From Planctomycetota bacterium (GTDB lineage Bacteria; Planctomycetota; Planctomycetia; Gemmatales; Gemmataceae), in contig JAPLNF010000249.1 of NCBI GenBank assembly GCA_026692965.1, positions 1 to 34,851 on the forward strand: DNA of 34,851 nt, in the 5' to 3' direction. Made by a program: the position numbers and the translations under genes. Shown here in pieces: positions 1 to 8,166 of the stretch. The notes under the pieces are model-generated. The model saw nothing but the letters and a program-made list of their open reading frames with translations, did not search any database and had not been told where the DNA came from. Numbering within the stretch: the stretch's first letter is position 1; the number at the start of each line of letters is the position of its first letter.

Positions 1-25
1 TATTTTTTCTGCCCTTTGATGGAGT

Positions 26-892
26 ATGCCTGTGGCAGCCTTGGCCGAGCATGGAAGTTCGGCAACATTTCTAAACCTGATAATGAAAACCCCCTGGCTT
101 TTGCCTAGGCTTTCTTCTGTTTCTGATTTTATATTCAAGCCCTTGTCGGAATCTTGGCTTGATATTAAGACTGATCCAGGTGCGGTTTATTTGCTTCTGC
201 GTTTTTCAGATGCGCATGCCGATACTGATTTTCCAGCTTGTTTAGAAATTGCTAGGCCAGCAGTTTCTGAAAGCGTGCTTTCACTTTTACGCATGGGTTT
301 TAGCCTTGATGCTACCCTTGTCAGTAATGATTCACTTGTAAATGCGTTGTGTAGGGCAGCAATTGCTTCTGAAATCGCTTGTATTACAGGTAAGGTTTCG
401 AGTGAACTTGCCTGGATAGGTGCCTTGTTTTTTGATTTCAAATCATTGGCTAAAAATCATGCTCAAGAGCAAACAGATAACGCAACCCTGATGCGTCAGT
501 ATGGTTTGCCAGTCTGGTTAAGGCTTGTTAATTTGTTGTCAGGAAAAGATGGACTTGAGATAGCCACTGCCGCGGGCCTGCATCCATACTTGGGTGAAAT
601 ATTATTAATTGCAGATCAATATTCTCGCGACGGGCAGGCTGGGAAATCTTTGTCAGTGAGACATTGGGAAAAGAAATTAAAGTATCCCGGTCTTCTGGAT
701 AAAATCGATGTTGGTGCGATAGTTAATAAGTGGTTTGGTGGTAACATCAGGACTTTTGTTAATTCCAAAAGAAAGACGCCTGAAAGTGTGATTGCAGAGA
801 GTCTTCAATTTGCAATGGATACCATTCATGAGAATCGCTTGATTCAATCCCGTGATAATTTCGAATCGGATCGCAGCGCCTTCATGAAATGA
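26..892 (+). CDS. HDOD-like domain protein, probable sensor/regulatory half of a split histidine kinase
   Basis: This 288-residue protein has no signal peptide or membrane segment. Its helical middle, with DPGAVYLLLRFSD followed by a run like AVSESVLSLLRMGF, resembles HDOD domains, which are found in bacterial signalling proteins. That assignment is tentative. An in-frame stop at 17-19 limits the start; ATG 26 is the first candidate, but the GGAG just before it is too close to act as a ribosome site, so the true start is uncertain. Its end overlaps the kinase start by four bases (ATGA). The junction holds a tandem ATGAA duplication, and removing one copy would fuse the two proteins in frame. 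The inferred role is signal input for the sensor-less kinase downstream. Confidence 0.5.
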   Translation: MPVAALAEHGSSATFLNLIMKTPWLLPRLSSVSDFIFKPLSESWLDIKTDPGAVYLLLRFSDAHADTDFPACLEIARPAVSESVLSLLRMGFSLDATLVSNDSLVNALCRAAIASEIACITGKVSSELAWIGALFFDFKSLAKNHAQEQTDNATLMRQYGLPVWLRLVNLLSGKDGLEIATAAGLHPYLGEILLIADQYSRDGQAGKSLSVRHWEKKLKYPGLLDKIDVGAIVNKWFGGNIRTFVNSKRKTPESVIAESLQFAMDTIHENRLIQSRDNFESDRSAFMK

Positions 893-1647
893 AATTACAA
901 TCTGTGGTTGAACTTGCTGCAGGTGCTGGTCACGAATTTAACAACCCTCTTGCAGTTATACAGGGGCAATCACAATTTATTCTTGCCCGAATGGATGATC
1001 TGGAAATCGAAGAAACTAGGGAAAAGCTCAAAGATTCTTTGGAAAGCATTGTAAGGCAGGCAAAACGAATTAATCTGATTCTGCGCAATTTAATGCAGTT
1101 TGCCAGACCGAATGTCCCTGCACCTATCAATTTGGAATGTAAGGGGATTGTTGAAACTGTAATTGAAAAACTCGAGGATTGGGCCAGTGAAAAGAAAGTA
1201 AAGTTGTCTCCTGTGGATGGGGAGCTTTTTAATTGTTCTATTTTTGCTGACCCTTATCAGGCTCGCACAATATTGGAAAATGTAACTCGGAATGCGATTG
1301 AAGCTGCTGGCACTGGGGGTTGGGTGAGGATTGGGTTGGAAAATTCTGGATCAGGCCAGATACTTCTTTTTGTGGAAGATAGTGGCCCCGGGCCTGCAAG
1401 CGAAGATGTTGCAAACTTATTTGACCCTTTTTTCTCAGGTAGGCAGGCGGGTAGGGGGCAAGGTTTGGGTCTTTCCGTTGCTTGGAGGCTGATTAAGCTT
1501 AATAAAGGCAATATCTCTTTCGTTTTGCCATCCGGTTTCAAGCCAACTCGATTTGTTATTAGTTTTCCAATGAATGAGCTTTCTGCGCTTAATTTTTCAG
1601 AGCAAAGTTCCTCTGATTTTCACGACGCCATTATCAAGGCTGCATGA
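889..1647 (+). CDS. Sensor-less histidine kinase (HisKA + HATPase)
   Basis: This 252-residue cytoplasmic protein begins almost directly at its phospho-acceptor box, GHEFNNPLAVI, with His15 as the likely phosphorylated residue. The ATPase domain follows with an N box (ENVTRNAIEA), G1 box (EDSGPG), F box (LFDPFF) and G2 box (GRGQGLGLSV), so all catalytic motifs are intact. There is no sensor, PAS, HAMP or membrane region, and no response regulator lies nearby. The start overlaps the preceding HDOD-like gene by ATGA and the stop overlaps the next gene by ATGA, implying translational coupling. The missing input domain is most likely the preceding protein, either as a partner or because the two were once one polypeptide. 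The cognate regulator is unknown. Confidence 0.9.
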   Translation: MKLQSVVELAAGAGHEFNNPLAVIQGQSQFILARMDDLEIEETREKLKDSLESIVRQAKRINLILRNLMQFARPNVPAPINLECKGIVETVIEKLEDWASEKKVKLSPVDGELFNCSIFADPYQARTILENVTRNAIEAAGTGGWVRIGLENSGSGQILLFVEDSGPGPASEDVANLFDPFFSGRQAGRGQGLGLSVAWRLIKLNKGNISFVLPSGFKPTRFVISFPMNELSALNFSEQSSSDFHDAIIKAA

Positions 1648-1958
1648 TAAAAGCCATGGGTTTAAGGCATATGCAACATAGCAACATTCTGAAAATAAAT
1701 AGTGACTTCACAGATAGCAGTTTGCCTTCTGATTTTTCTTCGCTAGAACTCAGGCTCGAAAAGGGGGATTTGATTTATCCTTCTTGGTCGCTTGATTCGA
1801 TATTTAATTCTGATGAATTAAAGGTTCTTTGTTCCTATAAACCCAAAGGTTTATGGAATCAAACCATTAGTTTTCATCCTAATAATGGCAGGCTAGTAAA
1901 ATTCAAGTTTTGCTTCCAAAGTATGATAAGGCGATTCGGTTGGATCGGGTTGTTTTAA
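1644..1958 (+). CDS. Hypothetical protein, N-terminal part of a frame-disrupted gene
   Basis: I recognise no family in this 104-residue reading frame. It overlaps the kinase stop by four bases and so belongs to the same transcription unit; ATG 1644, 1656 and 1671 are all possible starts. The sequence looks coding up to about residue 85 (NNGRLVKFK) and then degenerates into FCFQSMIRRFGWIGLF. From the same point the -1 frame continues as KIQVLLPKYDKAIRLDRVV, which reads as a natural continuation. A missing A in the A-run at 1898-1901 would explain this. I infer that this and the next entry are one gene of about 276 residues. Confidence 0.5.
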   Translation: MIKAMGLRHMQHSNILKINSDFTDSSLPSDFSSLELRLEKGDLIYPSWSLDSIFNSDELKVLCSYKPKGLWNQTISFHPNNGRLVKFKFCFQSMIRRFGWIGLF

Positions 1959-2476
1959 ATAATGTTGAAGCTGCAACTTCGGGTGGGACAAATATCGCAA
2001 AAGATGATTTGCTTCATCTGGACACTCTTAAGGGTGGACTGCCTGACGAAACACGGGTGATCAAATTAAGTTGCAATATTAATTTGACAAACACGAGAAT
2101 TTGGGAAAAAGGACCTTCGCTTGCCTTTTTGTTGGATGATAGTAGGGCTAGGGCTGAGCTTGCTTCACAGAGTAAATCTGGTTTTTATCATGATCTTTCT
2201 GGTAATAATATTTCAGCAATGCTAGAGAAAATCGGGGTCACACTTAGGCAAAGTGAAGTCATTCAGAAAAAAATCTCGCGCAAAGTTGTTGTTTTTCCTG
2301 CTCAATCCTTCTGGCTTGCAATGACTGATGTTTGTTTACACTCCACTTTACGCGGTAGTAATGTGCTTGAATTAATATTTTTTGTTCAGGATCAAGCCTT
2401 ATGCTCGGGCGATCTCTCGGCCCCTTGTTTACTTCAATCCTTTTTTTCTTCCGCTATCAAACAAGCTGCTGCATAA
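1910..2476 (+). CDS. Hypothetical protein, C-terminal part of a frame-disrupted gene
   Basis: This 188-residue frame would have to start at a TTG inside the preceding frame and has no ribosome site, which supports its being the second half of a broken gene. It is open upstream only to 1886, the point where the preceding frame stops looking natural. It has no membrane segment, signal peptide or motif I recognise. A leucine-rich stretch near the end (VLELIFFVQDQALC) looks like buried strand or helix. It lies eight bases before comF. The position after a histidine kinase suggests, but does not show, a role in the same pathway. Confidence 0.5.
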   Translation: MLPKYDKAIRLDRVVLNNVEAATSGGTNIAKDDLLHLDTLKGGLPDETRVIKLSCNINLTNTRIWEKGPSLAFLLDDSRARAELASQSKSGFYHDLSGNNISAMLEKIGVTLRQSEVIQKKISRKVVVFPAQSFWLAMTDVCLHSTLRGSNVLELIFFVQDQALCSGDLSAPCLLQSFFSSAIKQAAA

Positions 2477-2484
2477 TTTAAAGC

Positions 2485-3219
2485 ATGACAAATCTTTATT
2501 CGCAATGGCTATGCGCAGGGTTGCATGTTTGCGCACCAGCGTTGTGCCACAGTTGTAATAATTTATTGGAATATGATGAAATACGCCTTTGCAATGCTTG
2601 CAGGGAATGGTTTCAGCCCCCGGATGATCCAAAGTGTTTGCGTTGTAACGCTCGAGTTGGCCCGCATCTTGATACCGCAGATGGCTGTTTCTTGTGCAAG
2701 CGGGATCATTTTTATTTTGAAAAGGTTGTGTCGTTGGGGTTCTATCAGTCTCAATTTAAAGATGCAATTCTTAGAATCAAACATCTGCAGGGTGAGCAGC
2801 TTGCGCGAACCCTTGGGGCATTATTGGGGGAGCATTTTTCCTGCACGCAGGGATTCCAACCAGACTTTATTACCTGTATACCGGTGCATTGGTGGAAAAG
2901 ATTGATCAAGGGGCATAATCAGACGGAAGCTATTGCAACAGGTGTTGCCGATGTTTTAAAAAAGCCTTTTGTTAATTGGGCATTGCGAAAAGTTCGTCAT
3001 ACACCGGAACAATCAGGATTGCTACCAACAGAAAGGCGTAAGAATTTGCGTCAAGTTTTTACGGCTGCTTCGAAGTCTTTAATCCAAGGTAAACAAATCC
3101 TTCTGGTGGATGATGTTCTAACGACGGGTACTACTGCAAATCAAGCTGCAAAAACATTAATTTCAGCAGGTGCAAAGCAAGTCGTTGTTGCAGTTCTTGC
3201 CAGATCTTTTGGACGATAA
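2485..3219 (+). CDS. comF: ComF family protein (zinc-finger phosphoribosyltransferase-like)
   Basis: This 244-residue protein has the two ComF parts. An N-terminal cysteine-rich region carries CXXC pairs (CHSC, CNAC, CLRC, CFLC) that should bind zinc. A type I phosphoribosyltransferase domain follows, with the PRPP-binding loop ILLVDDVLTTGTT near residue 210. Other family hallmarks are present: LRIKHLQ, CIPVHWWKRLIKGHNQTE and the Q-GL-ER-N segment before the PRPP loop. ComF proteins are linked to DNA uptake and single-strand DNA handling in naturally competent bacteria, but are widespread in species not known to be competent. No other competence gene is visible here. It is the last gene of the kinase cluster. 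Confidence 0.92.
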   Translation: MTNLYSQWLCAGLHVCAPALCHSCNNLLEYDEIRLCNACREWFQPPDDPKCLRCNARVGPHLDTADGCFLCKRDHFYFEKVVSLGFYQSQFKDAILRIKHLQGEQLARTLGALLGEHFSCTQGFQPDFITCIPVHWWKRLIKGHNQTEAIATGVADVLKKPFVNWALRKVRHTPEQSGLLPTERRKNLRQVFTAASKSLIQGKQILLVDDVLTTGTTANQAAKTLISAGAKQVVVAVLARSFGR

Positions 3220-3339
3220 TGTTAATATGATAGGGTTGTTTATTATAATGGTTTTAGTTGGATAAAGCTTGATAAAATAAATGATACATCAGAAGTATTC
3301 GTTTTTTTAATATAGTCTGGATTTTTATCTATCAAAATT

Positions 3340-3367
3340 TTGACACCTGCTAGTTATGGGCAATAAC
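3340..3367 (+). promoter_or_regulatory. Candidate sigma-70 promoter of the DUF1573 gene
   Basis: A consensus TTGACA at 3340-3345 is followed after 16 bases by AATAAC (4 of 6 matches to TATAAT). This would give a leader of about 45-50 nt before the ATG at 3421. A perfect TATAAT at 3244-3249 lies further upstream but lacks a good -35. The rest of the 200-base gap is AT-rich with no other feature seen. Confidence 0.35.
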
Positions 3368-3420
3368 TTAAGTAAGTGGGATGGGGTTAAAAATTTACAG
3401 GGTGTTCAGAGGGTAATCAA

Positions 3421-4401
3421 ATGCTAGGTCGTTGGATTTTGTCTATTTCGTTGGTTTTAGCCTGCGGAAGTGCACACGCTTCCTCTCGGGCTGAAAGTAT
3501 GTTTGAAGAGTTAAACAAAGACTTCGGGTCTGTCCCCAGAGGACCGACTTTAATTCATCATTTTCGACTAAAAAATAACACATCTGAAACCGTTCACATT
3601 TCAGGAGTGAGGGTTTCTTGTGGGTGTGTTAGTGCTTCTGTTCTTAAAAATCAGATTAATCCAAATGAAGAAACCTCGGTTATTGCGCACATGGATAGCA
3701 CCAGGTTTTCTGGTTCTAAAAGTGTTACGGTATATGTGACATTTGACAAACCAAAGTTTGAAGAAGTCAGGCTTCTGGTTCAGGCTTACGGGAGAAACGA
3801 TTTTGCGGTATCGCCTGAGAATTTCAATTTTAATGAAATCCGCAGGGGTAAAAGTGCAGAGTCAAAAATCACTCTTAGGTTTTATGGCTTTCCTAATTTA
3901 GAGGTGCTTGAGGCGAAAACTGAGAGCCATTATTTGAAAGTCAATTATGCTCTGGTCAAACGCGAAGGGAACGATGTGATTTACGAGGCAACCGCAGTGG
4001 TTCGTGAGGATATCCCGGTTGGTAAATGGTTCTCAGATATATTCTTTAAAACTAATGTGGGTTCAATTCCCATGGTTCGAGTGCCTTTGAATGTTCAGGT
4101 TGAATCAATTTTGACTGTTAGCCCGGCCAATCTTTCTCTTGGAACGGTGAAAATGGGGGATTCTAGTGACCGCAAAATTGTGGTTCGAGGCACCCAGCCT
4201 TTTACCATCCTTGGCGTTGAAGGCTTAGACGATAATTGGGTTGTTAAGGAATTATCCACTGAAAAGAAAGAAGTTCATGTGATAACTCTTAGCTTTAAAG
4301 CTAATAGGGAAGGGGACTTAAAGCATAAAGTGTTGATAAAAACCGATATTCCTGAATCAGGAACGGTCGAATTGACTGCCAATGCTTTGGTTAATCGTTA
4401 A
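3421..4401 (+). CDS. Exported DUF1573-domain protein
   Basis: This 326-residue protein starts with a signal peptide (positive LGRW, hydrophobic core, likely cleavage after AHA near residue 20). The next region matches DUF1573: DFGSVPRGPTLIHHFRLKN followed by SCGC at residues 67-70. Three Ig-like beta segments of this kind seem to repeat, each opening with a phrase such as FNFNEIRRGK or LSLGTVKMGD. DUF1573 proteins are abundant in planctomycetes and are thought to be periplasmic or surface beta-sandwich proteins without known enzyme activity. GAGGG lies eight bases before the ATG. It appears monocistronic, with its own promoter-like element upstream and a strong hairpin downstream. Confidence 0.85.
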   Translation: MLGRWILSISLVLACGSAHASSRAESMFEELNKDFGSVPRGPTLIHHFRLKNNTSETVHISGVRVSCGCVSASVLKNQINPNEETSVIAHMDSTRFSGSKSVTVYVTFDKPKFEEVRLLVQAYGRNDFAVSPENFNFNEIRRGKSAESKITLRFYGFPNLEVLEAKTESHYLKVNYALVKREGNDVIYEATAVVREDIPVGKWFSDIFFKTNVGSIPMVRVPLNVQVESILTVSPANLSLGTVKMGDSSDRKIVVRGTQPFTILGVEGLDDNWVVKELSTEKKEVHVITLSFKANREGDLKHKVLIKTDIPESGTVELTANALVNR

Positions 4402-4423
4402 ATTTGGTTCGGAATTTTATGAC

Positions 4424-4483
4424 GAAGCGGTTCGAGAACCTTGTAATCTTTTACAAGAGAATCTCGAACCGCTTCAAGTTTTT
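4424..4483 (+). terminator. Strong rho-independent-type hairpin after the DUF1573 gene
   Basis: A perfect 14-bp inverted repeat, GAAGCGGTTCGAGA (4424-4437) and its complement (4462-4475), encloses a second 6-bp stem TTGTAA/TTACAA (4441-4456) with a TCTT loop. A short T tract (4479-4483) follows. The position 22 bases after the stop and before pyruvate carboxylase fits a terminator. Confidence 0.75.
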
Positions 4484-4547
4484 CAGTACACTTTCAAAGT
4501 ACTCCTTTTGCAGGAATTGACTTGCTAAAGGTTCTCCCCCTAGATAA

Positions 4548-7500
4548 ATGGATGCCTCTATGATTGGTGTTCGTAGATTTAAAAAACTACTGGTTGCTAA
4601 TCGCAGCGAAATTGCAATTCGAGTCTTTCGTACCGCAAGTGAACTCAACATTAAGACGGTTGCAATTTATTCCCACGAAGATCGCTTTGCCTTACATCGC
4701 TTTAAGGCAGACGAAGCTTATAAGATTGGGAAGGCAGGGGAGCCCATCCGTTCCTATCTTGCAATTGATGCCATTGTTGCCACAGCTGTTTTACATGATG
4801 TTGATGCCATCCATCCAGGCTATGGGTTTCTTTCTGAAAATGCTGATTTTGCTAAAGCTGTTATCAAGGCTGGAATTGCATTCATTGGGCCGCGCCCTGA
4901 AGTATTGATGAATTTAGGGGACAAGGTTCAAGCTAGGTTGCTTGCGCAGCGAGCCAAGGTGCCAATCCTTTCAGGCAGCGATGCGGTTTCAGATGTCGGC
5001 GAAGCTAAGATTATAGCGAACAAACTTGGATACCCAGTGATCATAAAGGCCTCGATGGGTGGGGGCGGTCGCGGTATGCGAGTGGTTGAGTCTGAGTCTA
5101 AATTGCAAGATGCCTTGGAGCAGGCGCAACGGGAAGCTGGCGCAGCTTTTGGCGTTTCTGATGTCTTTATCGAAAAATTTATCCGTAAAGCCAGGCATAT
5201 CGAAGTTCAACTTCTCGGAGATAAGCACGGCAATCTATTTCATTTGTTTGAGCGCGATTGTTCGGTTCAGCGCAGGCACCAAAAGGTTGTTGAAATTGCG
5301 CCTGCATTTAATTTGAATGCGGATACGCGAAAAGGCATCTTGGATGCCGCAATTGCTATTGGTCGCGAAGCTGGCGTGGATAACGCCTCCACGGTTGAGT
5401 TTCTGGTGGATGCGGAAACCAACAAGTTTTATTTCATCGAAGTGAATCCGCGAATTCAGGTTGAGCATACGGTTACCGAGCAAGTTTCTGGCGTTGATCT
5501 TATTAAAAGTCAGATCATGGTTGCCCAGGGGTTAACTCTTGGCAGTCCGGAAATTGGATTTAAAAAGCAGGAAGATATTACCCTGCGAGGCTATGCGATT
5601 CAATGTAGGGTTACCACGGAAGATCCATTAAACAATTTTCTTCCGGATTACGGCAAATTAAGCAACTATCGTTCTGCTAGTGGTATGGGAATTCGTCTGG
5701 ATGCAGGTTCTGCATTTACAGGGGCTGTGATCAATCCCTTTTATGATTCTTTGTTGGTGAAGGTTACCGCCAACGCTCTCACTTATGAAGATGCGGCCCG
5801 AAGGATGCTTCGAAGCCTGAATGAATTTAGGATTCGTGGAGTAAAAACGAACATACCGTTTCTCATCAATCTGGTTAATCATCAAGATTTTCTGAATGGA
5901 TTGTGCACCACAAGATTCATTGATGAAACTCCTACTTTGCTGGATCTGCCTTTTCGTCAAGATCGAGCAACAAGGTTGCTGCGATATTTGGGCGAAATTA
6001 TTGTCAATGGTCATCCTGATATTAAGCGTAACAACAATAGTGTCAAAGAATCGGTGCAGCAAGAGCCAGAATTAGGCCCAAAGGTGTTGGCTTCCATTGG
6101 GAAAAACAATCCCAGAGGTACCCGAGACATATTTAAAGAGCTTGGAGCTGAAAAGTTTTCGCAGTGGCTTAGAAAAGAGAAAAAGCTCTGGATCACAGAC
6201 ACCACCTTTAGGGATGCCCACCAATCATTATTGGCGACTAGAATGCGAACCCGGGACATGTTACGGATTGCACCGTTCTATGCGGCCCGTTTAAATGGGC
6301 TATTTTCGCTCGAAATGTGGGGCGGCGCTACATTCGACACTTCCATGCGGTTTCTCAAGGAATCCCCCTGGGATCGCTTGGCTGAGATGCGTGAGAGGGT
6401 TCCCAATATTCTGTTTCAGATGCTACTTCGCTCTGCCAACGCAGTTGGTTATACGAGTTACCCAGATAATGTCGTGCAGCGGTTTGTTAAAGAAGCGGGC
6501 ATGGCCGGGGTTGATGTTTTTCGCGTTTTTGATGCGCTTAATGGAATTCCCAACCTTCAGCTTGCCATCGATGCTGTCAGAGATTCTGGCATGATTTGTG
6601 AGGCTGCAATCTGCTACACCGGAGATATTCTCGACTCTAAGCGCTCTAAGTATAACCTTGCCTATTATGTAGATTTGGCAAAACAATTAGAGAAGCTTGG
6701 CGCAAATATCATTGCAATTAAAGATATGGCGGGGCTGTTAAAACCTTGGGCGGCACAAAAACTGGTCCACGCATTAAGGCAGGAAGTTTCCCTGCCAATC
6801 CATTTTCATACACACGATTGTGCAGGTGGACAAGTTGCATCCTTGCTGTTCGCAGCTTCTGAATCTGTTGATGTGGTTGATGCAGCCATGGCTCCTTTTT
6901 CTGGCATGACTAGCCAGCCCAGCCTCAATGTTTTGGTAGAGGCTCTTAAGTTTCAAGATCGTGACCCCGATTTGGATCGTGAAGCACTCCATGAGGTTTC
7001 CCTTTATTGGGAAGCAGTTCGTGCCATGTATTCACCTTTTGAAACCGGGCAATTAGCCCCAACCGCAGATGTTTATATCAATGAAATGCCGGGCGGGCAG
7101 TATACCAACCTTTATCAGCAAGCCAAAGCGGTGGGGCTTGGAGATCGTTGGCGCGAAGTATGTGAAATGTACACCCAAGTCAACCTTATGTTTGGTGATA
7201 TTGTCAAAGTGACGCCAACTTCCAAAGTGGTAGGTGACATGGCTTTGTTCATGGTTGGTAATGGTATAACCAGGCATGACATTGAAAATGGAACACGCGA
7301 GCTTTCATTTCCCGAGTCTGTGGTGGAATTTTTTGAAGGACGGTTGGGCGAGCCTTTGGGTGGATTTCCTAAAGCTTTGCAAACAAAAGTTCTCAAGGGT
7401 AGGAAGCCGATTTCTGGCAGACCTGGTGCTTCCCTTCCTGCTGCAGATTTTGAGGCATCTAGATTGCAATTGGAAAAGAACACTGGCATCTCCCATGGAA

Positions 7501-8033
7501 TCTTGGAAGTGCTTAGTTATATCCTTTACCCAAAAGTGTTCCCCGAATTTGTTGAACATCAAAAACGCTATTCTGATACAAGTGTTTTGCCTACACCGGT
7601 ATTCTTTCATGGTATGCATCCAGGAGATGAAACTAGTATCGAAATCGAACAAGGCAAAACCCTCATTCTAAAATACCTTACCGTTGGTGAACCCCATGCG
7701 GATGGTACGAGAACGGTGTTTTTTGAACTCAATGGCCAACCCCGTGAGGTTGTTACCCTTGATAAATCATTAACTGCCAAAACAGCGGCAAGGCCCAAGG
7801 CGACCCCTGGCAATCCATTAGAAATTGCTGCACCTATGCCTGGTGTTATTTCGAAAATGCTTGTTGCAACAGGCGAAGAAGTTAGCCCAGGGCAGAAGCT
7901 TTTTGTGCTTGAAGCCATGAAAATGGAAACCACGGTTTGTGCCGAAAAGCCCGGTATTGCTTCGCTTATTACAGTTTCTGCAGGGGGACAGGTGGAAGGC
8001 GGGGATTTGGTTGTCAAGCTTGAACCTATTTAA
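4548..8033 (+). CDS. pyc: Pyruvate carboxylase
   Basis: At 1161 residues this has the full length and order of a single-chain pyruvate carboxylase, which makes oxaloacetate from pyruvate, bicarbonate and ATP. The biotin carboxylase part (about residues 8-460) begins LLVANRSEIAIRVFRTA and carries the ATP-grasp loop MGGGGRGMR and FIEVNPRIQVEHTVTE. The carboxyltransferase part (about 545-1000) begins WITDTTFRDAHQSLLATRMR and contains IKDMAG and the metal-ligand motif HFHTHDCAG. The biotinyl domain at the C-terminus has EAMKMET with Lys1125 as the biotin site. The start is ATG 4548, directly after an in-frame TAA; ATG 4560 is also possible. No Shine-Dalgarno site is visible. It stands alone between a terminator and a short gap. 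Confidence 0.97.
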   Translation: MDASMIGVRRFKKLLVANRSEIAIRVFRTASELNIKTVAIYSHEDRFALHRFKADEAYKIGKAGEPIRSYLAIDAIVATAVLHDVDAIHPGYGFLSENADFAKAVIKAGIAFIGPRPEVLMNLGDKVQARLLAQRAKVPILSGSDAVSDVGEAKIIANKLGYPVIIKASMGGGGRGMRVVESESKLQDALEQAQREAGAAFGVSDVFIEKFIRKARHIEVQLLGDKHGNLFHLFERDCSVQRRHQKVVEIAPAFNLNADTRKGILDAAIAIGREAGVDNASTVEFLVDAETNKFYFIEVNPRIQVEHTVTEQVSGVDLIKSQIMVAQGLTLGSPEIGFKKQEDITLRGYAIQCRVTTEDPLNNFLPDYGKLSNYRSASGMGIRLDAGSAFTGAVINPFYDSLLVKVTANALTYEDAARRMLRSLNEFRIRGVKTNIPFLINLVNHQDFLNGLCTTRFIDETPTLLDLPFRQDRATRLLRYLGEIIVNGHPDIKRNNNSVKESVQQEPELGPKVLASIGKNNPRGTRDIFKELGAEKFSQWLRKEKKLWITDTTFRDAHQSLLATRMRTRDMLRIAPFYAARLNGLFSLEMWGGATFDTSMRFLKESPWDRLAEMRERVPNILFQMLLRSANAVGYTSYPDNVVQRFVKEAGMAGVDVFRVFDALNGIPNLQLAIDAVRDSGMICEAAICYTGDILDSKRSKYNLAYYVDLAKQLEKLGANIIAIKDMAGLLKPWAAQKLVHALRQEVSLPIHFHTHDCAGGQVASLLFAASESVDVVDAAMAPFSGMTSQPSLNVLVEALKFQDRDPDLDREALHEVSLYWEAVRAMYSPFETGQLAPTADVYINEMPGGQYTNLYQQAKAVGLGDRWREVCEMYTQVNLMFGDIVKVTPTSKVVGDMALFMVGNGITRHDIENGTRELSFPESVVEFFEGRLGEPLGGFPKALQTKVLKGRKPISGRPGASLPAADFEASRLQLEKNTGISHGILEVLSYILYPKVFPEFVEHQKRYSDTSVLPTPVFFHGMHPGDETSIEIEQGKTLILKYLTVGEPHADGTRTVFFELNGQPREVVTLDKSLTAKTAARPKATPGNPLEIAAPMPGVISKMLVATGEEVSPGQKLFVLEAMKMETTVCAEKPGIASLITVSAGGQVEGGDLVVKLEPI

Positions 8034-8078
8034 CTTTTACTTTTACACCCCAAGTCTTTTAGGTTTCTTTATCCAATT

Positions 8079-8102
8079 CTTGCAAAATGATTGGTTTGCA
8101 AG
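8079..8102. repeat. Perfect 8-8-8 inverted repeat upstream of the FHA/PP2C gene
   Basis: CTTGCAAA (8079-8086) and TTTGCAAG (8095-8102) are exact complements separated by eight bases. There is no T tract after them, so a terminator for pyc is not well supported. The location 65 bases before the next start codon would suit an operator. Confidence 0.4.
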
Positions 8103-8166
8103 TATTGTAGACTGTTAATGTTATATATCTTTATGTTCGATTTTTATTCTTTGCAGGGATGACTCC

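Noticed and set aside
18-107. Short frame starting at ATG 18
   Set aside because: It ends after about 29 codons inside the HDOD-like gene and shows no coding character.
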